DNA of 64,000 nucleotides. Origin: Stomorhina lunata. Taxonomy: Eukaryota; Arthropoda; Insecta; Diptera; Rhiniidae. Of this stretch, positions 1 through 12,257 are shown piece after piece. The stretch is taken from positions 12,627,475 through 12,691,474 of the forward strand of contig OW121742.1 of assembly GCA_933228675.1 (NCBI GenBank), written 5' to 3'. A program made the translations under genes and the position numbers. The notes under the pieces are model-generated. The model searched no databases and was not told the origin of the DNA. It was given only the letters and a program-made list of their open reading frames with translations. Numbering within the stretch: position 1 is the first letter of the stretch; each line of letters opens with the position of its first letter.

Positions 1-770
1 AACTTTCGTAGTGTGTTTATAATTCGTTTATAACCCCAATATTGGTCCGATTTGGTTTTTGTCATCGTCTATTTTGGCTGAAAAGAAAATAAGTGTTTTA
101 TCGTTAATTTGTTTTACTTCGGTTTTTATTATTTTAAGCACTTTAAGTAAAATGTAAATATATTTAGAGGAGGAAAACATTTATACACACAAACACACGA
201 CAACAATAAATATTTGTAGGAAAAACATACGCCAAATAAAAATTGTTAATATTAGGGTAGTTCATGTTTCAAGAAATATTAACATATAAAAACATGACAA
301 CGTACTAAAAATAAATCACATTCAAAACTAGTGAAATATTTTTTTGCACAAAATAATATTGAAGCTACCTGGAAATAAAGGGTGCCATAAATACAAATAA
401 TACCAGTAGTTTAAATGTGTAGTGCACTAGACTTCCAGCAATCATATAAAACATCGGCTTGAGTCTCAAGTGAACAGGTCTATGGCTGTAGGATGAACCA
501 GGAATGTTTCAAATAAATTATGAAAAATTCCCAAAATACAGAAATTTATTTGGCATTAAAATATTGCCTGTATTTTTAAAGTGTCCATAATTTGGGCTTA
601 CCTAATGTACATCATACATACATACATACACACATTCATATGTGTGTATTAACTTCCTGAAATTGAACATGTCCTTTTAATATTATTTTTATATACAATT
701 TTTCTCTTATTCCTTTTTCTCTAATAAGAGTTTTCTGAATATGTACTCGGGCTATAAAGGACTTAAACGA
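1..770. other. AT-rich non-coding stretch
   Basis: No coding signal is visible on either strand. The only structured piece is a short CATA/TGTG microsatellite at about 614-650. After 770 the sequence grades into the first tandem array as AAAAATATT-like words become periodic. Confidence 0.6.
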
Positions 771-3500
771 AAAAATATTTACATTTTAAAATTATATAGT
801 TTATAAAGAAAAATATTCAATAAAAATATTTTTATAAGAAATGTTTCTGTAAAAAAATATATATTTTTGTCTATAATGAAAAATATTCGTTACAATCTTT
901 CTTAAAGAAAAATTAAAAAAACTTCTAACGAAAAATTTTTATAACGAACATTTTTCTACAGAAGAAACTTTTATAACTTAAAAATTGGTATAGAAAAAAT
1001 TTTTTATAACAAAAAATTTTTTACTGAAAAAAATTTAATAACAAAAAGTTTTTTATTGAAAAAATTTTTACAACGACAAAAACTATTTATAGAAAATTTT
1101 TTATAACAAAAAATTTTGTAAAACGAAAAATATTTTAAACCGAAAAATTTTGTATAGAAAAATTTTTATAATAGAAAAATTTGTATAACGAAAAATTTTC
1201 TATAGAAAAATTTGTACAACGAAAAATTTTCTATAGAAAAATTTGTACAACGAAAAATTTTCTATAGAAAAATTTGTATAACGAAAAATTTTCTATAGAA
1301 AAATTTGTATAACGAAAAATTTTCTATAGAACAATTTTTATAACGAAAAATTTTCTATAGAAAAATTTTTATAACGAAAAATTTTTATAACGAAAAATTT
1401 TCTATAGAAAAATTTTTATAACGAAAAATTTTCTATACAAAATATTTTATAACGAAAAATTTTCTATAGAAAAATTTTTATAACGAAAAATTTTCTACAG
1501 AAAAATTTTTATAACGAAAAATTTTCTATAGAAAATTTTTATAACGAAAATTTTTTTATGAAAATTGGTCATAACGAAAAATTTTCTATAGAAAAATTTT
1601 TATAACGAAAAAATTTGTATAGAATACTTTTTATGACGAAAAATTTGCTACAGAAACATTTTTATAACTAAAAGTTTTCTATAGAAAAATATTTATTTAG
1701 AAAATTTTCTATAGAAAAATTTATATATAGAAACATTTTTATATCAAAAAAATGTTTTATAGAAAAATTTTCGTCGAAAAATTTTTATAACGAAAAATTT
1801 TTTATAGAAACATTTTTATAACGAAAAATTTTCTACAGAAAAATTTTTCTATAGAAAAATATAGAATAATTTTCTATAGAAATATTTATAAAAGAATAAT
1901 TTTCTATAGACAAATTTTTATATCAAAAAAATTTTTTATAAAAAAATTTTCTTCGAAAAATTTTTATGTAGAAAAATTTTTATAACGAAAAATTTTCTAT
2001 ATAAAAATTTTTATAACGAAAAATCTTCTATAGAAAAATTTTTATAACGAAAAATATTCTATAGAAAAATATTTTTATAACGAAAAATTTTCTATAGAAA
2101 CATTTTTATAACGAAAAATTTTCTATATAAAAATTTTTATAACGAAAAATTTTCTATATAAAAATTTTTATAACGAAACATTTTCTATATAAAAATTTTT
2201 ATAACGAAAAATTTTCTATAGAAAAATTTTTATAACGAAAAATTTTCTATAGAAACATTTTTATAAAGAAAAATTTTCTATAGAAAAATTTTTATAACGA
2301 AAAATTTTTTATAGAAACATTTTTATAACGAAAAATTTTCTATAGAAAAATTTTTATATAGAAAAATTTTCTATAGAAAAATTTATATATAAAATAATTT
2401 TCTATAGACAAATTTTTATATCAAAAAAATTGTTTATAGAAAAATTTTCTTCGAAAAATTTTTATGTAGAAAAATTTTTATAATGAAAAATTTTCTATAG
2501 AAAAATTTTTATAACGAAACATTTTCTATGGAAAAATTTTTATAACGAAAAATTTTTATAACGAATAATTTTCTATAGAAAAATTTTTATAACGAAAAAT
2601 TTTCTATAGAAAAATTTTTATAACGAACAATTTTCTATAGAAAAATTTTTATATAGAAAAATTTTCTATAGAAAAATTTATACATTGAATAATTTTCTAT
2701 AGCCAAATTTGTATATCAAAAAAATTTTTTATAGAAAAATTTTTTTCGAAAAATTTTTATGTAGAAAAATTTTTATAACGAACAATTTTCTATAGAAAAA
2801 TTTTTATAACAAAAAATCTTCTATAGAAAATTTTTATAACGAATAATAATAATTTTTATAACGAAAAATTTTCTATAGAAAAATTTTTATAACGAAAAAT
2901 TTTCTATAGAATTTTATTAGAATTTTTTTAAGAAAAATTTTTATAACGAAAGTTTTTTTATATTTGAAGAACAAAAACTTTCTGCAACGTATGATTTTTC
3001 ATAGAAACATTTTTATAACGAAAAATTTTTTTTTAGGAAAATTTCTATAACGAAAAACTTCCTACAGAAAATTTTTTATAACGACAATTTTTGTATAGAA
3101 AAATTTTGAAGTGGAAAGATTTTTTATAGAAAAATTTTTGTAACGAAAAATTTTTTGTAGACAACTTTTTGTAAAGAAAAATTTTTAATAGAAAAATGTT
3201 TATAACTTAAAATTTTCTGTAGAAACATTTTTACAATGAAAAATTTTCTATGAAAATTTTGTATAGAAAAATTTTTTCTTTGAATTTTTTGGAAAATTTT
3301 ATGTGAAATTTTGTTTAATTGCAAAATATTTTTTAAAGACATTTATCGAAAAATTTTCTATACATTTTTTATAACGAAAATATTGTGTAACAAAAAATTT
3401 TCTATAGCTAAAATTTTTGTATAACGAAAAGTTTTTCGTTTGAATTCTTTTTGTAGAAATACCAAAAACGAATGGTATTTTTATAACATCAAATTTTATT
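770..3500. repeat. 31-bp minisatellite array A (CTATAG core)
   Basis: Tandem array with a 31-bp period, clearest at 1160-2920; one unit is 1389-1419 and the next begins at 1420. Each unit has AACGA, then an A run, the palindrome TTTTCTATAGAAAA, then ATTTTTAT. The edges (770-1100 and 2930-3500) are degenerate. Point changes, unit shortening and local variants such as TATATAG are common, so the array is old and not fully homogenised. Small open frames here are by-products of the repeat. The period and the AACGA + CTATAG layout match array C, so the two are probably homologous. Confidence 0.9.
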
Positions 3501-3504
3501 TTCA

Positions 3505-4680
3505 TACAAAATTTTCTTGTTTTTTCACAAGTAGAAAAAAACTACAATAAGAGTAAAAAAATGAAAGGAGGGAGTTTCCTAAGTTTCTATGTTTGTTTGA
3601 CTTAATTTATATTTTGAAGGCTAAGTTGGAATTTGTAAAAATATTGTTCAGCTTCAAGCTTCCTTCCTTATCCTTCCAATACTCAACCTACATACAATTT
3701 ATACATATTTATATATGTACATATGTATGTATTATTCATATATATATATACATACATACATACATACATACATACATACATACATACATCGTAACACATT
3801 CAACAAACGGAAGTGACAATGGATGGCGTCGTTGGCACATTTGGGTGCCACTTTTTTTGTCCACAACTTGTTGGTGCTGGGGTGGGTCGTGTTATGGAGG
3901 ATGCCACCATTATGTTCTACTTTATTTATTATTATATTTTTTTCTGTTTTTGTTGTTATACTTAAAAAGCTTAATAGCAAATTTTCTATACAATTTTTTT
4001 CCACACGTTCATACTTTTTCGCTGTTTATACACATTTACATTCGACACACAAAAGTTGACTTGTATAAAATAGCAAATATGTATGTATGTACGTCCGTCT
4101 GTATGTACTTTGTATTAAAAGCGGAAAAAAGGACATTTAAATGTTCTTGCCTTGTTTTATTGTTGTTGCCAGGATGGTCGCTTATTTGAGTTTTTTTTTA
4201 TTTTTTTGCATGAAGATGTTGTTTTTCTTATACTTATTGTAGTTGTTATGAAATTTCAAAAAAATGAGGTAATTTTTCTACAATAACTGCGTTTGAGTTG
4301 GGAGTCAATGAAGTGAAGGAAAGGGAATATGGTAACGCGTACTTAGGGGTATATTATTTTCCACCATTAATTTGCAGTTAAAGGTGGGTGTGTAATTGAA
4401 TAAGTTTCTTTATTTCTGTTTTTTTGTGTGTTTATTATTACAAAATTATTAATTTATTTAAATGAAACAAAAAGAATTTATTATGACACCAATATTTTTT
4501 TTTATTTCAATTTTACAGAAAATAATGGTTTACTGTGTGGATGAAAAGGGGGGGACTCAACGTAATATTTTGTTAAAAATTGACATAAACATATTTAGGT
4601 TATAAACACAAGTAAGAAAATATAAAAGACGGTAAAACAGCTGTTTATATGTATACAAAGTTTTCGTATACAAATTTTTC
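3505..4680. other. Apparently unique spacer with a CATA microsatellite
   Basis: Non-repetitive between arrays A and B. It holds a (CATA)n tract at 3750-3790 and a short GC-richer patch at about 3790-3930. An open frame of nearly 200 codons at 3593-4189 (+) crosses the microsatellite and is rich in Tyr, Ile and His from ATACAT repeats. It has no recognisable domain and I do not call it a gene. Confidence 0.55.
3750..3790. repeat. (CATA)n microsatellite
   Basis: About ten perfect CATA units in a row, preceded by a TATATA stretch. Likely length-polymorphic. Confidence 0.95.
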
Positions 4681-4689
4681 TGAGGGAAA

Positions 4690-6600
4690 TTTTTCGATAT
4701 AAAAACTTTGCTAAATAAAATTTTTCATTACTAGAAATTTTTCAGTATAAAAAATTGTATTAAAATTTCCTATAATAGTAAATTTTAATAAAATTTCCTA
4801 TAATAGTAAATTTTCGAAAAATTTCCTATAAATAGTCACTTTTCGAAAAATTTCCTATAAATAGTCAATTTTCGAAAAATTTACAATAAATAGTCAATTT
4901 TTTAAAAATCTTATTAAAATTTCGTATAATAGTAAATTTTAATAAAATTTCCTATAATAGTAAATTTTTTTAACACTACCCATAAATAGTCAATTTTCGA
5001 AAAATTTTCTGTAAATAGTCGATTTTAGAAAAATTTCCTATAAATAGTTTATTTTCGAAAAATTTCCTATAAATAGTCAATTTTCGAAAAATTTCCTATA
5101 AATAGTAAATTTTCGAAAAATTTTCTATAAATAGTCAATTTTCGAAAATTTCCTATAAATAGACAATTTTCGAAAAATTTCCTATAAATAGTCAATTTTC
5201 GAAAAATTTCCTATAAATAGTCAATTTTCGAAAATTTCCTATAAATAGACAATTTTCGAAAAATTTCCAATAAATAGTAAATTTTCAAAAATTTCCTTAA
5301 AAAAGTAAATTTTCGAAAATTTAAAAAAAAAGTAAATTTTCGAAAATTACCTAAAAAAAAGTAATTTTTCGAAAAATTTCCTATAAATAGTAAATTTTCG
5401 AAAAATTTCTTATAAATAGTATATTTTTAAAAAATATCATATAAATAGTCAATTTTCGAAAACTTTTCTATAAATAAAAAATTTTCGAAAATTTTTCTAT
5501 AAATTGTAAATTTTCTAAAAGTTTCCTATAATTTCCGATAAATATTGAATGTTTTTATAAATAGTCAATTTTCGAAAAATTTTCTATAAATAGTCAATTT
5601 CTTATTAATAGTAAATTTAAAAAATATATCCTCTAAAAAGTAACTTTTTAAAAATTTTCAAGTAATCGTCAGTTTTCGAAAAATTTCCTCTTAACAATAA
5701 ATTTCCTATAAATTATCAATTTTCAAAAAATTTCCTATAAACAGTCAATTTTCGAAAAATTTCCTATAAATAGTCAATTTTCGAAAAATTTCCTATAAAT
5801 AGTCAATTTTCGAAAAATTTCCTATAAATAGTCAATTTTCGAAAAATTTCCTATAAATAGTCAATTTTCGAAAAATTTCCTATAAATGGTCAATTTTCGA
5901 AAAATTTCCTATAAATAGTCAATTTTCGAAAAATTTCCTATAAATAGTCAATTTTCGAAAAATTTCCTATAAATAGTCAATTTTCGAAAAATTTCCTATA
6001 AATAGTCAATTTTCGAAAAATTTCCTATAAATAGTCAATTTTCGAAAAATTTCCTATAAATAGTAAATTTTCGAAAAATTTCCTATAAATAGTAAATTTT
6101 CGAAAAATTTCCTATAAATAGTCAATTTTCAAAAAAATTCCTATAAATAGTCAATTTTCGAAAAATTTCCTATAAATAGTCAATTTTCGAAAAATTTTCT
6201 ATAAATAGTCAATTTTCGAAAAATTTCCTTTAAATAGTCGAATTTCGAAAAATTTCCTATAAATAGTCAATTTTCGAAAAATTTCCTATAAATAATCAAT
6301 TTTCGAAAAATTTCCTACTAATAGTCAATTTTCGAAAAATTTTCTATAAATAGTAAATTTTCGAAAAATTTCCTATGAATAGTCAATTTTCGAAAAATTT
6401 CCTATAAATAGTCAATTTTCAAAAAATTTCCTGTAAATAATCAATTTTTGAAAAATTTCCTATAAATAGTAAATTTAAAAAAAAATCCTATAAATAGTAA
6501 ATTTTCGAAAAATTTCCTACAGATAGTAAATTTTTGACAAATTTCTGTAACTAGTAAATTTTCAAAAAATTTCCTATCCAAAATTCCAAAAAATTCTATA
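4690..6600. repeat. 29-bp minisatellite array B (CTATAAATAG core)
   Basis: Tandem array of a 29-bp unit, very regular at 5730-6480; one unit is 5762-5790. The unit reads TTTCCTATAAATAGTCAATT followed by TTCGAAAAA. It lacks the exact CTATAG palindrome but carries CTATAAATAG, of which I counted about 30 exact copies, plus a palindromic TTCGAA. The ends are degenerate. CTATAAATAG fits the published MEF2 consensus YTAWWWWTAR; see findings. Confidence 0.92.
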
Positions 6601-7013
6601 AATATCTATAGAAAAATTTGTATTACAAAATTTTATATAAAAATTTTTGTTAAATTATAACTATGGAAAATTTTTTAGTATAAAATTTTTTTTATATAAA
6701 AATTTTAGTATTAAGTATTTTTCAGTAAAAAATTGTTCAATATAAAAATTTTGAAATTAAAAATTTTGCAGTATAAAAAAATTTTCTTTAAGTACATATT
6801 TAACATATTTTTGTATTAAAAGTTTTCTTGAGAAATTTTTTCAGTATAAAAAAATTTCTGTATAAATGTATGCAAAAATATTCTCCAGAAAATTTTTTAT
6901 ATAAAAATTTTGTATAGAAAATTTTTGAAAAAAATTTTTCGATAGAAAATTCTGCTAAACAAAATTTTTATGCTTAAAAATTTGTTGAAAATTGCTCGTT
7001 ATAAAAACGTTTC
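6600..7013. repeat. Degenerate AT-rich repeat remnants
   Basis: Irregular words such as AAAAATTTT, TATAAAAATTTT and AGTAAAAAATT with no fixed period. Probably decayed edge of the satellite superfamily, ending where the mariner element inserts. Confidence 0.5.
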
Positions 7014-7015
7014 TA

Positions 7016-8276
7016 AATAGTGCTCTAAATAAAATTTGTAGTTGGATTTTCTTAAATAAAAATCAAACCTTTTAATATAAAAACTCTACAAAATACGCAA
7101 ATATAATGGCATATTATACAAAATCATTTAGCATTAAAATGTTTACTTAGTACTCGGGTTTTGCAAAATTATCGACTTTTTTCGGAAACCCTCCCATTAA
7201 AGATTTTACGGTTGCTTCTGATACCTTTTTGGAGCATGTGTTCCACCTGCGCTTAAAATCGGACATGTTCTTGGAAATCTTTCCTGTGTTCTTCAATTCC
7301 TTTTTTACCAGAGCCCAATACCTTTCCACAGGCCGAAGTTCTGGACAGTTAGGTGGATTTGCCTCTCGTGGTACAAAAATGACATTATTCTTTGAGTACC
7401 ACTCAAGTGCCTTTTTTCCATAATGGCATGATGCCAAATCGGGCCAAAAAAATGTAGTCACTCTGTGCTCTCTTAAAAAGGATAACAACTGTTTTTGTTG
7501 GCACTCCTTTACATAAATTTCTGTGTTTATTGTGCCGGATGCCACAAATACTTTACTTCTTTTGCCACAACTGCAAATAGCTTGCCACACGAGAAACTTC
7601 TTAGGGAATTTTGTTTGTTTTTTTGTGCGAAACTCTTGCCGAACATTGCCCCGTTTATCAGCAACATAAAAATCTTGACCAGGAAGTTGAGAAAAGTCTG
7701 CCAGTACGTATGTTTCATCATCCATCACACAACAGGTGTATTTTTTTATAAAATCAGACTTTAATTTTTTCGCTCGTTTTTTTGCTTCTAAGTTCTTTAT
7801 AGCATTGCGATCTGGAACCTTTTGGACTTTGTATGTCTTCAGTCCAGCATAAGCTTTGACTCTATGTGCAAAATTCGTAGAACATTTCACCGTACGAGCT
7901 GCTTTTCTTAAAGAAGTGTTAGGCGCTCTTCGAAAGAGTCGCTCGACTTCTTTTGCCTTACCAATATCTGTAGGACCTTTTTTCCTCCCTGATCCAGGTT
8001 TTCTTTCAATGCTCAGGTTTTCCTTATACCGTCTGATGGCATTAGAAACCGTTCGAGGGTCAACTCAAATTTTTAGCTATTTTTTGAAAAGTTTTAATTA
8101 TATTTTCACGAACTTTTTTTCGCAGTCCATTTTGATTGAAATAACAATTGAAAATTAATAATTTCTAAAATAGTATCTGACATATCTATAGAAACTAACT
8201 TGATCAAAAAATAAATTATTTCTTGCACTATGGATAAATTTTGTCTAAAATAGTATATTTTATTTAGAACACTCTT
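7016..8276 (-). mobile_element. Tc1/mariner element, DD37E type, defective
   Basis: A 1,261-bp element with short terminal inverted repeats: AATAGTGCTCTAAATAAAAT at 7016-7035, and at 8257-8276 the complement of a near-identical end (AAGAGTGTTCTAAATAAAAT). Both ends abut TA (7014-7015 and 8277-8278), the duplicated target expected for the superfamily. The transposase relic lies on the minus strand between them. A fragment of a sister copy sits 2 kb away at 10307-10428. The element is inside AT-rich, TA-rich repeat DNA. Confidence 0.9.
7147..8130 (-). pseudogene. Tc1/mariner DD37E transposase pseudogene
   Basis: A cut-and-paste transposase relic. A continuous minus-strand frame from about 8064 to the stop at 7147 codes for part of the N-terminal helix-turn-helix region (VDPRTVSNAIRRYKE) and the catalytic domain. 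Catalytic motifs seen are MDDETYV (first Asp), FWPDLASCHYGKK (second Asp) and PELRPVERYW (Glu). I count 37 residues between the second Asp and the Glu, the spacing of the DD37E group described in mosquitoes. Upstream the homology continues in another frame (VRENIIKTFQKIAKN) up to about 8120, so at least one frameshift lies near 8065, where an in-frame TGA also falls. An ATG at 8128-8130 is in a third frame. The catalytic residues look intact but the DNA-binding part is broken, so the gene is probably dead. Confidence 0.88.
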
Positions 8277-8279
8277 TAT

Positions 8280-8640
8280 ACAAAATTTTACGCTATAAAA
8301 ATTTGTCTATTAGAAATGTTGTATCGTCAAAAAATTTTCTCTATAAAAAATTTTTCGCCAAATTTTTTCTAGAAAATTTTTTTCCATTAAAATTTTCCAC
8401 AAAAAATTTTTCGAAATAAAAATTTTTCTGTAGAAAATTTTTTACCATACAAATTTTTGTATATAAAATTCTTCTATAAAAAATTTTTTGTCATGCAAAT
8501 TTTTCTTTAGAAAATTTTTTACCATACAAATTTTTCTATATAAAATTTTTCACCATAAAAATTTTTCTATAGAATATTTTTTGTTATGAAAATTTTTCTA
8601 TAGAAAATTTGTATATGAAAGTTTCTATAATATTTTTTTT
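8280..8640. repeat. Degenerate AT-rich repeat with CTATAG words
   Basis: Irregular repeats of TTTTTCTATAGAAAATTTTT with TACCAT or CACCAT spacers, about 28-31 bp apart. A small decayed member of the CTATAG superfamily, on the far side of the mariner insertion. Confidence 0.6.
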
Positions 8641-9420
8641 GACAAGCTTTCTTATTTAGTCATTTTATTGCTCTTAACCTTCGTAGAACCTAGAACCTAT
8701 TTGAACCCTAAATGACTAAAAGTCTTATATTGATAAAATTATCTTTAGTTTTTTTTTGTCTATTTTTATAAAATTACTAAGCATTCAGCTTCAAGTTTTG
8801 TTGGCTCTTAATTGATCCTCTTATTGCCATTAAAGGGTTAACTTCAGCACTTGATCTTACTACAAATTCGAAAAGTATTGTTTGTTATCAATAACATGTG
8901 TAGCAATTACGTACTTTGACTTCTTTGTCACATTACTCGAGAACACCATCAATATTTCCTAGAAAACAGATGTTGTCGCTATCCGATTACAAATAACAAA
9001 ATATGTACTCGTATGTAACAAAAACTAAATAATTGAAATATTTTCTAAACGCCAAGTTACCTTTTGGAGTATAGTTTACAAAAAAAGCAATAAAACATTT
9101 GTATAACTGACTTACCAAACATGCTAAGTCGACTTTAGTTTTTTCGATGCAGTTTTCCTTTTTAAAAAAATATTTCTCTCTTTACCATTACTTTGATTTG
9201 AAATCGTAGGTACCACTGAACTGAAGAAGATACTTTTTTGAGTTTCTTTTTAAGCTTAACTTCGAAAAGCGGTCCAATTTGTTCTATTTTTAATGTATCT
9301 ATCAATACATTTCAGACTTTTTTGGACTTAACTTGTTTTGCAATGGACTTTTATAATAAAGAACAAGCTTGTAATAATATTTTGTAAAACAATCTAACAA
9401 ACAAATGTTTAGTCAGGGAA
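8640..9420. other. Unique AT-rich spacer
   Basis: No repeats, RNA genes or coding frames recognised on either strand. Confidence 0.5.
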
Positions 9421-9423
9421 ATA

Positions 9424-9574
9424 CAGTGGGTCAAAAGTAAAAAATCACAAGTTTTATGAAATGATTATACCTTTTTCATACATATTTTTTTTTTTTTTGA
9501 ACTAATTGACGAAAAACGCTTTGGACTTAAATTTTCAAAATATTTGCAATATATGTCACTCTTAACTCCCACTG
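9424..9574. mobile_element. Short TA-flanked MITE
   Basis: A 151-bp interval beginning CAGTGGG (9424) and ending CCCACTG (9574), flanked on both sides by TA (9422-9423 and 9575-9576). Beyond the first 7 bases the inverted repeat is only partial (TCAAAAGT against AGTTAAGAGT). Size, TA target and lack of coding suggest a Tc1/mariner-type MITE. The terminal match is short, so chance cannot be excluded. Confidence 0.5.
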
Positions 9575-9576
9575 TA

Positions 9577-10304
9577 CAAAATATTTTCTTTTTCTTTTGT
9601 TGAATTTGTTCCTTAAACACTTGTCGGTACAGAGAGTGCGTTTAAACTACATGTACTTGTGGATTCATATCAATGTAAAATGTAAAAAAAAATAACTTTA
9701 AATCACACTCGAGTACAAACTTGTATTATATTCTCCTTAAACTCTAATCGATTATTAATTTTTCAACTAATTGTTCAATCTGTTCGGTAGATTTTAAATA
9801 GTGATTTGAAATCAATGAAACAGTACGGATTTTACATTTACATTTAAAACTCTAATGGAAAAAGTTCAAAAACTCAAGTGCCGGTAGTGCAAAAAACCAA
9901 ATGTGTCACATTAAATTGAAAAAAAAAATTCTTAGAAAAGAATTTATTAAATGAGAATGCATTGAAAATAATTAAATTGATTTACATATAATATAAAAAT
10001 TTTATAACTTATGACTTAAATATTGATAATTTTAATGTACAAGACCTAAATCGTTGCTATGACTTTAAGAAAAATGAAGAAATTTAAATTTAAAATTCCA
10101 AAACCTCCAGTGGATATAAAATACGGATCGAAGATACGTTGCAAGAAAATTGCTAAATGTTTGGTACAACTTGAAGAAGCCTTAAGGTTAGTCGTATTTT
10201 AATATTTTGAAAAAAAAAATGGAAAATTTAAAAATCGTTTAAAAGAATTAAGGAGATTTCTTATTCCAATTATGAACATTTTAGAAAACGTTGTAAAAAC
10301 TTAC
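9577..10304. other. Unique AT-rich spacer
   Basis: No gene, tandem repeat or recognisable mobile element seen. Confidence 0.5.
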
Positions 10305-10306
10305 TA

Positions 10307-10428
10307 AAGAGTGTTCCAAATAAAATTTAAAGATGCATTAAGTTAAACAAAAATCAAACCGTGAATATAGAAACTATTCAAAATGTACAAATTCATTTCA
10401 AATTAAAATGTTGATTTATTATTCGGTG
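10307..10428 (-). mobile_element. Fragment of the DD37E mariner (one end only)
   Basis: Starts after TA (10305-10306) with AAGAGTGTTCCAAATAAAAT, matching the terminal repeat of the element at 7016-8276, and stays alignable over about 120 bp to the transposase stop-codon region (compare 7016-7155). Homology stops near 10428, so nearly the whole transposase is missing. It has the same orientation as the larger copy. Confidence 0.8.
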
Positions 10429-10438
10429 GTCCACCTAC

Positions 10439-10697
10439 GCACAGTGGTTTCAAACAAAAAAAAGTGGTAATAAATCTGTATCTTCTAAACTGTAAGTTTG
10501 ATGGCATCAGTATGTATGAGAGAATTGTTATGGAGGACCCAAGCTTTTTAAATTTTGGATTTATGGTTACCTGTGTTTACACCGTGTAGCTCTTTCAGTT
10601 ATTGCCCAATGTGGTTGATTTTTAAATTATTTTATTTTAAAAATAAAAAAAAAACATTTTTCTTTTCGACTTTTTTTTTTTAATTTTTGACCCATTG
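10439..10697. mobile_element. Dispersed MITE-like repeat, copy 1
   Basis: Left end CACAGTGGTTTCAAAC near 10439 and right end TTTTTGACCCATTGTG near 10697 form imperfect inverted repeats. The part at 10447-10600 is a diverged copy of 12262-12460 (shared words include TATCTTCTAAACTGTAAG and CAAGCTTTTTAAATTTT). Copy 1 lacks about 55 bp present in copy 2 just before CGTGTAGCTCTTT. CAGTGG-type ends recall some hAT elements, but I see no clear target duplication. Confidence 0.6.
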
Positions 10698-10739
10698 TGC
10701 ACTCGATATGAAATTTATAATATATTAATATTTTTTTAA

Positions 10740-11640
10740 AAATACTGATATACAGCCAACAGTTCAGGAAACAAAATATTGAAAACTGATTTTAAATACC
10801 TTGAGCCATTTTTTTCTCAAAAAGATGGTATCAATTTTTTACCATTTTTATTGAAAGTTATTCTTTTCAGGGACCGAAAATAACTGTTATTTTTGAATTT
10901 TTGATTAAGAAAAGCAACCTGATACTTGATAATCTTGGAACAAATTTTCATAAAGTGCGAAGCTTTTTAATAATCTGATTTTTATTTTTTAGAAAAAAAA
11001 AACATTTATTTTTTGATTTTTATTTTTTGAGCAAAAATAACAGATATTTTTAACTTTTATTTTTTTCGAGCAAAAATAACAACCTGAAGGAAATATCAGA
11101 GAATAAAACCAAGTATACCATATTGATAATCTTGGACCAAATTTTCATAAAATGCGATGCTTTTTAAAAATCTGATTTTTATTTTTTAGAAAAAAAATAA
11201 CATTTATTTTTTGATTTTTATTTTTTGAGCAAACATAAAAGTTATTTTTTAACTCTTATTTTTTGCGAGCAAACATAAAAGTTATTTTTTAACTTTTATT
11301 TTTTTCTAGCAAAAATAACAGTTGTTTGTTACTTTTTTTATTTCGAGTATGAATAAAAGTTATTTTTTGGCTTTTATTTTTTCGAGCACAACACAAAACT
11401 AACTTTCATTTCTGCTCGAAAAAATAAAAGTCACAAATAACTGTTATTTTTGCTAAAAAAAAAATAAAAATCAAAAATAACTTTAATTTTTGCTTGAAAA
11501 AATAAAATAACTGTTATTTTTTGTCGAAAAAATAAAAGTAAAAAAATAACTTTTATATCTGCTCGAAAAAATAAAAGTAAAAAAATAACTCTTATTTTCT
11601 GATTTTTACGATAAAAGTTATAACAGTTCCCTTTACGTAC
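10740..11640. repeat. Complex direct and inverted AT-rich repeat
   Basis: Two features overlap here. A direct duplication is offset by about 200 bp: 10922-11050 resembles 11122-11240, both containing TTGATAATCTTGGA and TTTCATAAA. Modules with AAAATAACAGTTATTTTT and CTTTTATTTTTTCGAGC run forward until about 11390, then appear as the reverse complement (CTGCTCGAAAAAATAAAAG) from about 11410 to 11600. The transcript could fold into a long imperfect hairpin centred near 11395-11405. No coding sequence. Confidence 0.7.
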
Positions 11641-11776
11641 AGCATTAAATGAAATTTGTCAAATTTTTAAGAAAATTTTTGTTTTTTCGAACCTATAATT
11701 AGAAAGTCAAGCCGATTTTCCAACTTTCTGAAATGCAGTCATATAGTCTCATATAGTCTCCTTAGATTTCAAACAT

Positions 11777-11820
11777 AAAAAGTAGAGCGAATTTTCGCTT
11801 ATGAATTCGCGCTACTTTTT
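11777..11820. repeat. Short near-perfect palindrome
   Basis: Arms at 11777-11793 and 11804-11820 pair over 17 bp with one mismatch around a 10-base loop. Arm sequence is AAAAAGTAGAGCGAATT. It is too short for a usual miRNA precursor; it may be a foldback relic. Confidence 0.6.
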
Positions 11821-12255
11821 ATTTTTTAGAAAATCGAATTTTATAAAAAATGGCAAATTTTTATATATCAAAATTTTAATTGCAAAAAAAGGTCAATTGG
11901 GTTTCCTTTAATTGTTTTACATATAAATTGTATAAATTGATTTCTGCAATTATATACTCTAAAGCAGCGAAGAGCACCATTTTTGATTTCCTATCACCTG
12001 TGGTAGGAGTTGTTGTTGCAATGCATATAATTTGTTATTGTGCTGCCCATCGCTGCTCTACAATTCTGCATATGATCAAAATTCCCCCATTATACAATTT
12101 AAAGTTATTCTAAAATAACATGAGTTGGTTTATAAAATGTCAATTATTTTCCGATCCTCCGTTGAGCCTGTGGAAAGTTTTTTTGGGTTTTTGTAAAGGA
12201 ATTGAGGAACAGATGAAATGTGTCCCAGAACATATTCGATTTTAAGCGTAGCAAA
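11821..12255. other. AT-rich spacer
   Basis: A 77-codon open frame at 11880-12113 (+) has no recognisable motif. Nothing else is supported. Confidence 0.45.
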
Positions 12256-12257
12256 AT

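Noticed and set aside
3593..4189. A 198-codon reading frame
   Set aside because: It crosses a CATA microsatellite, has low-complexity composition and no recognised domain.
11777..11820. miRNA precursor
   Set aside because: The stem is only 17 bp, too short for a usual animal miRNA hairpin.
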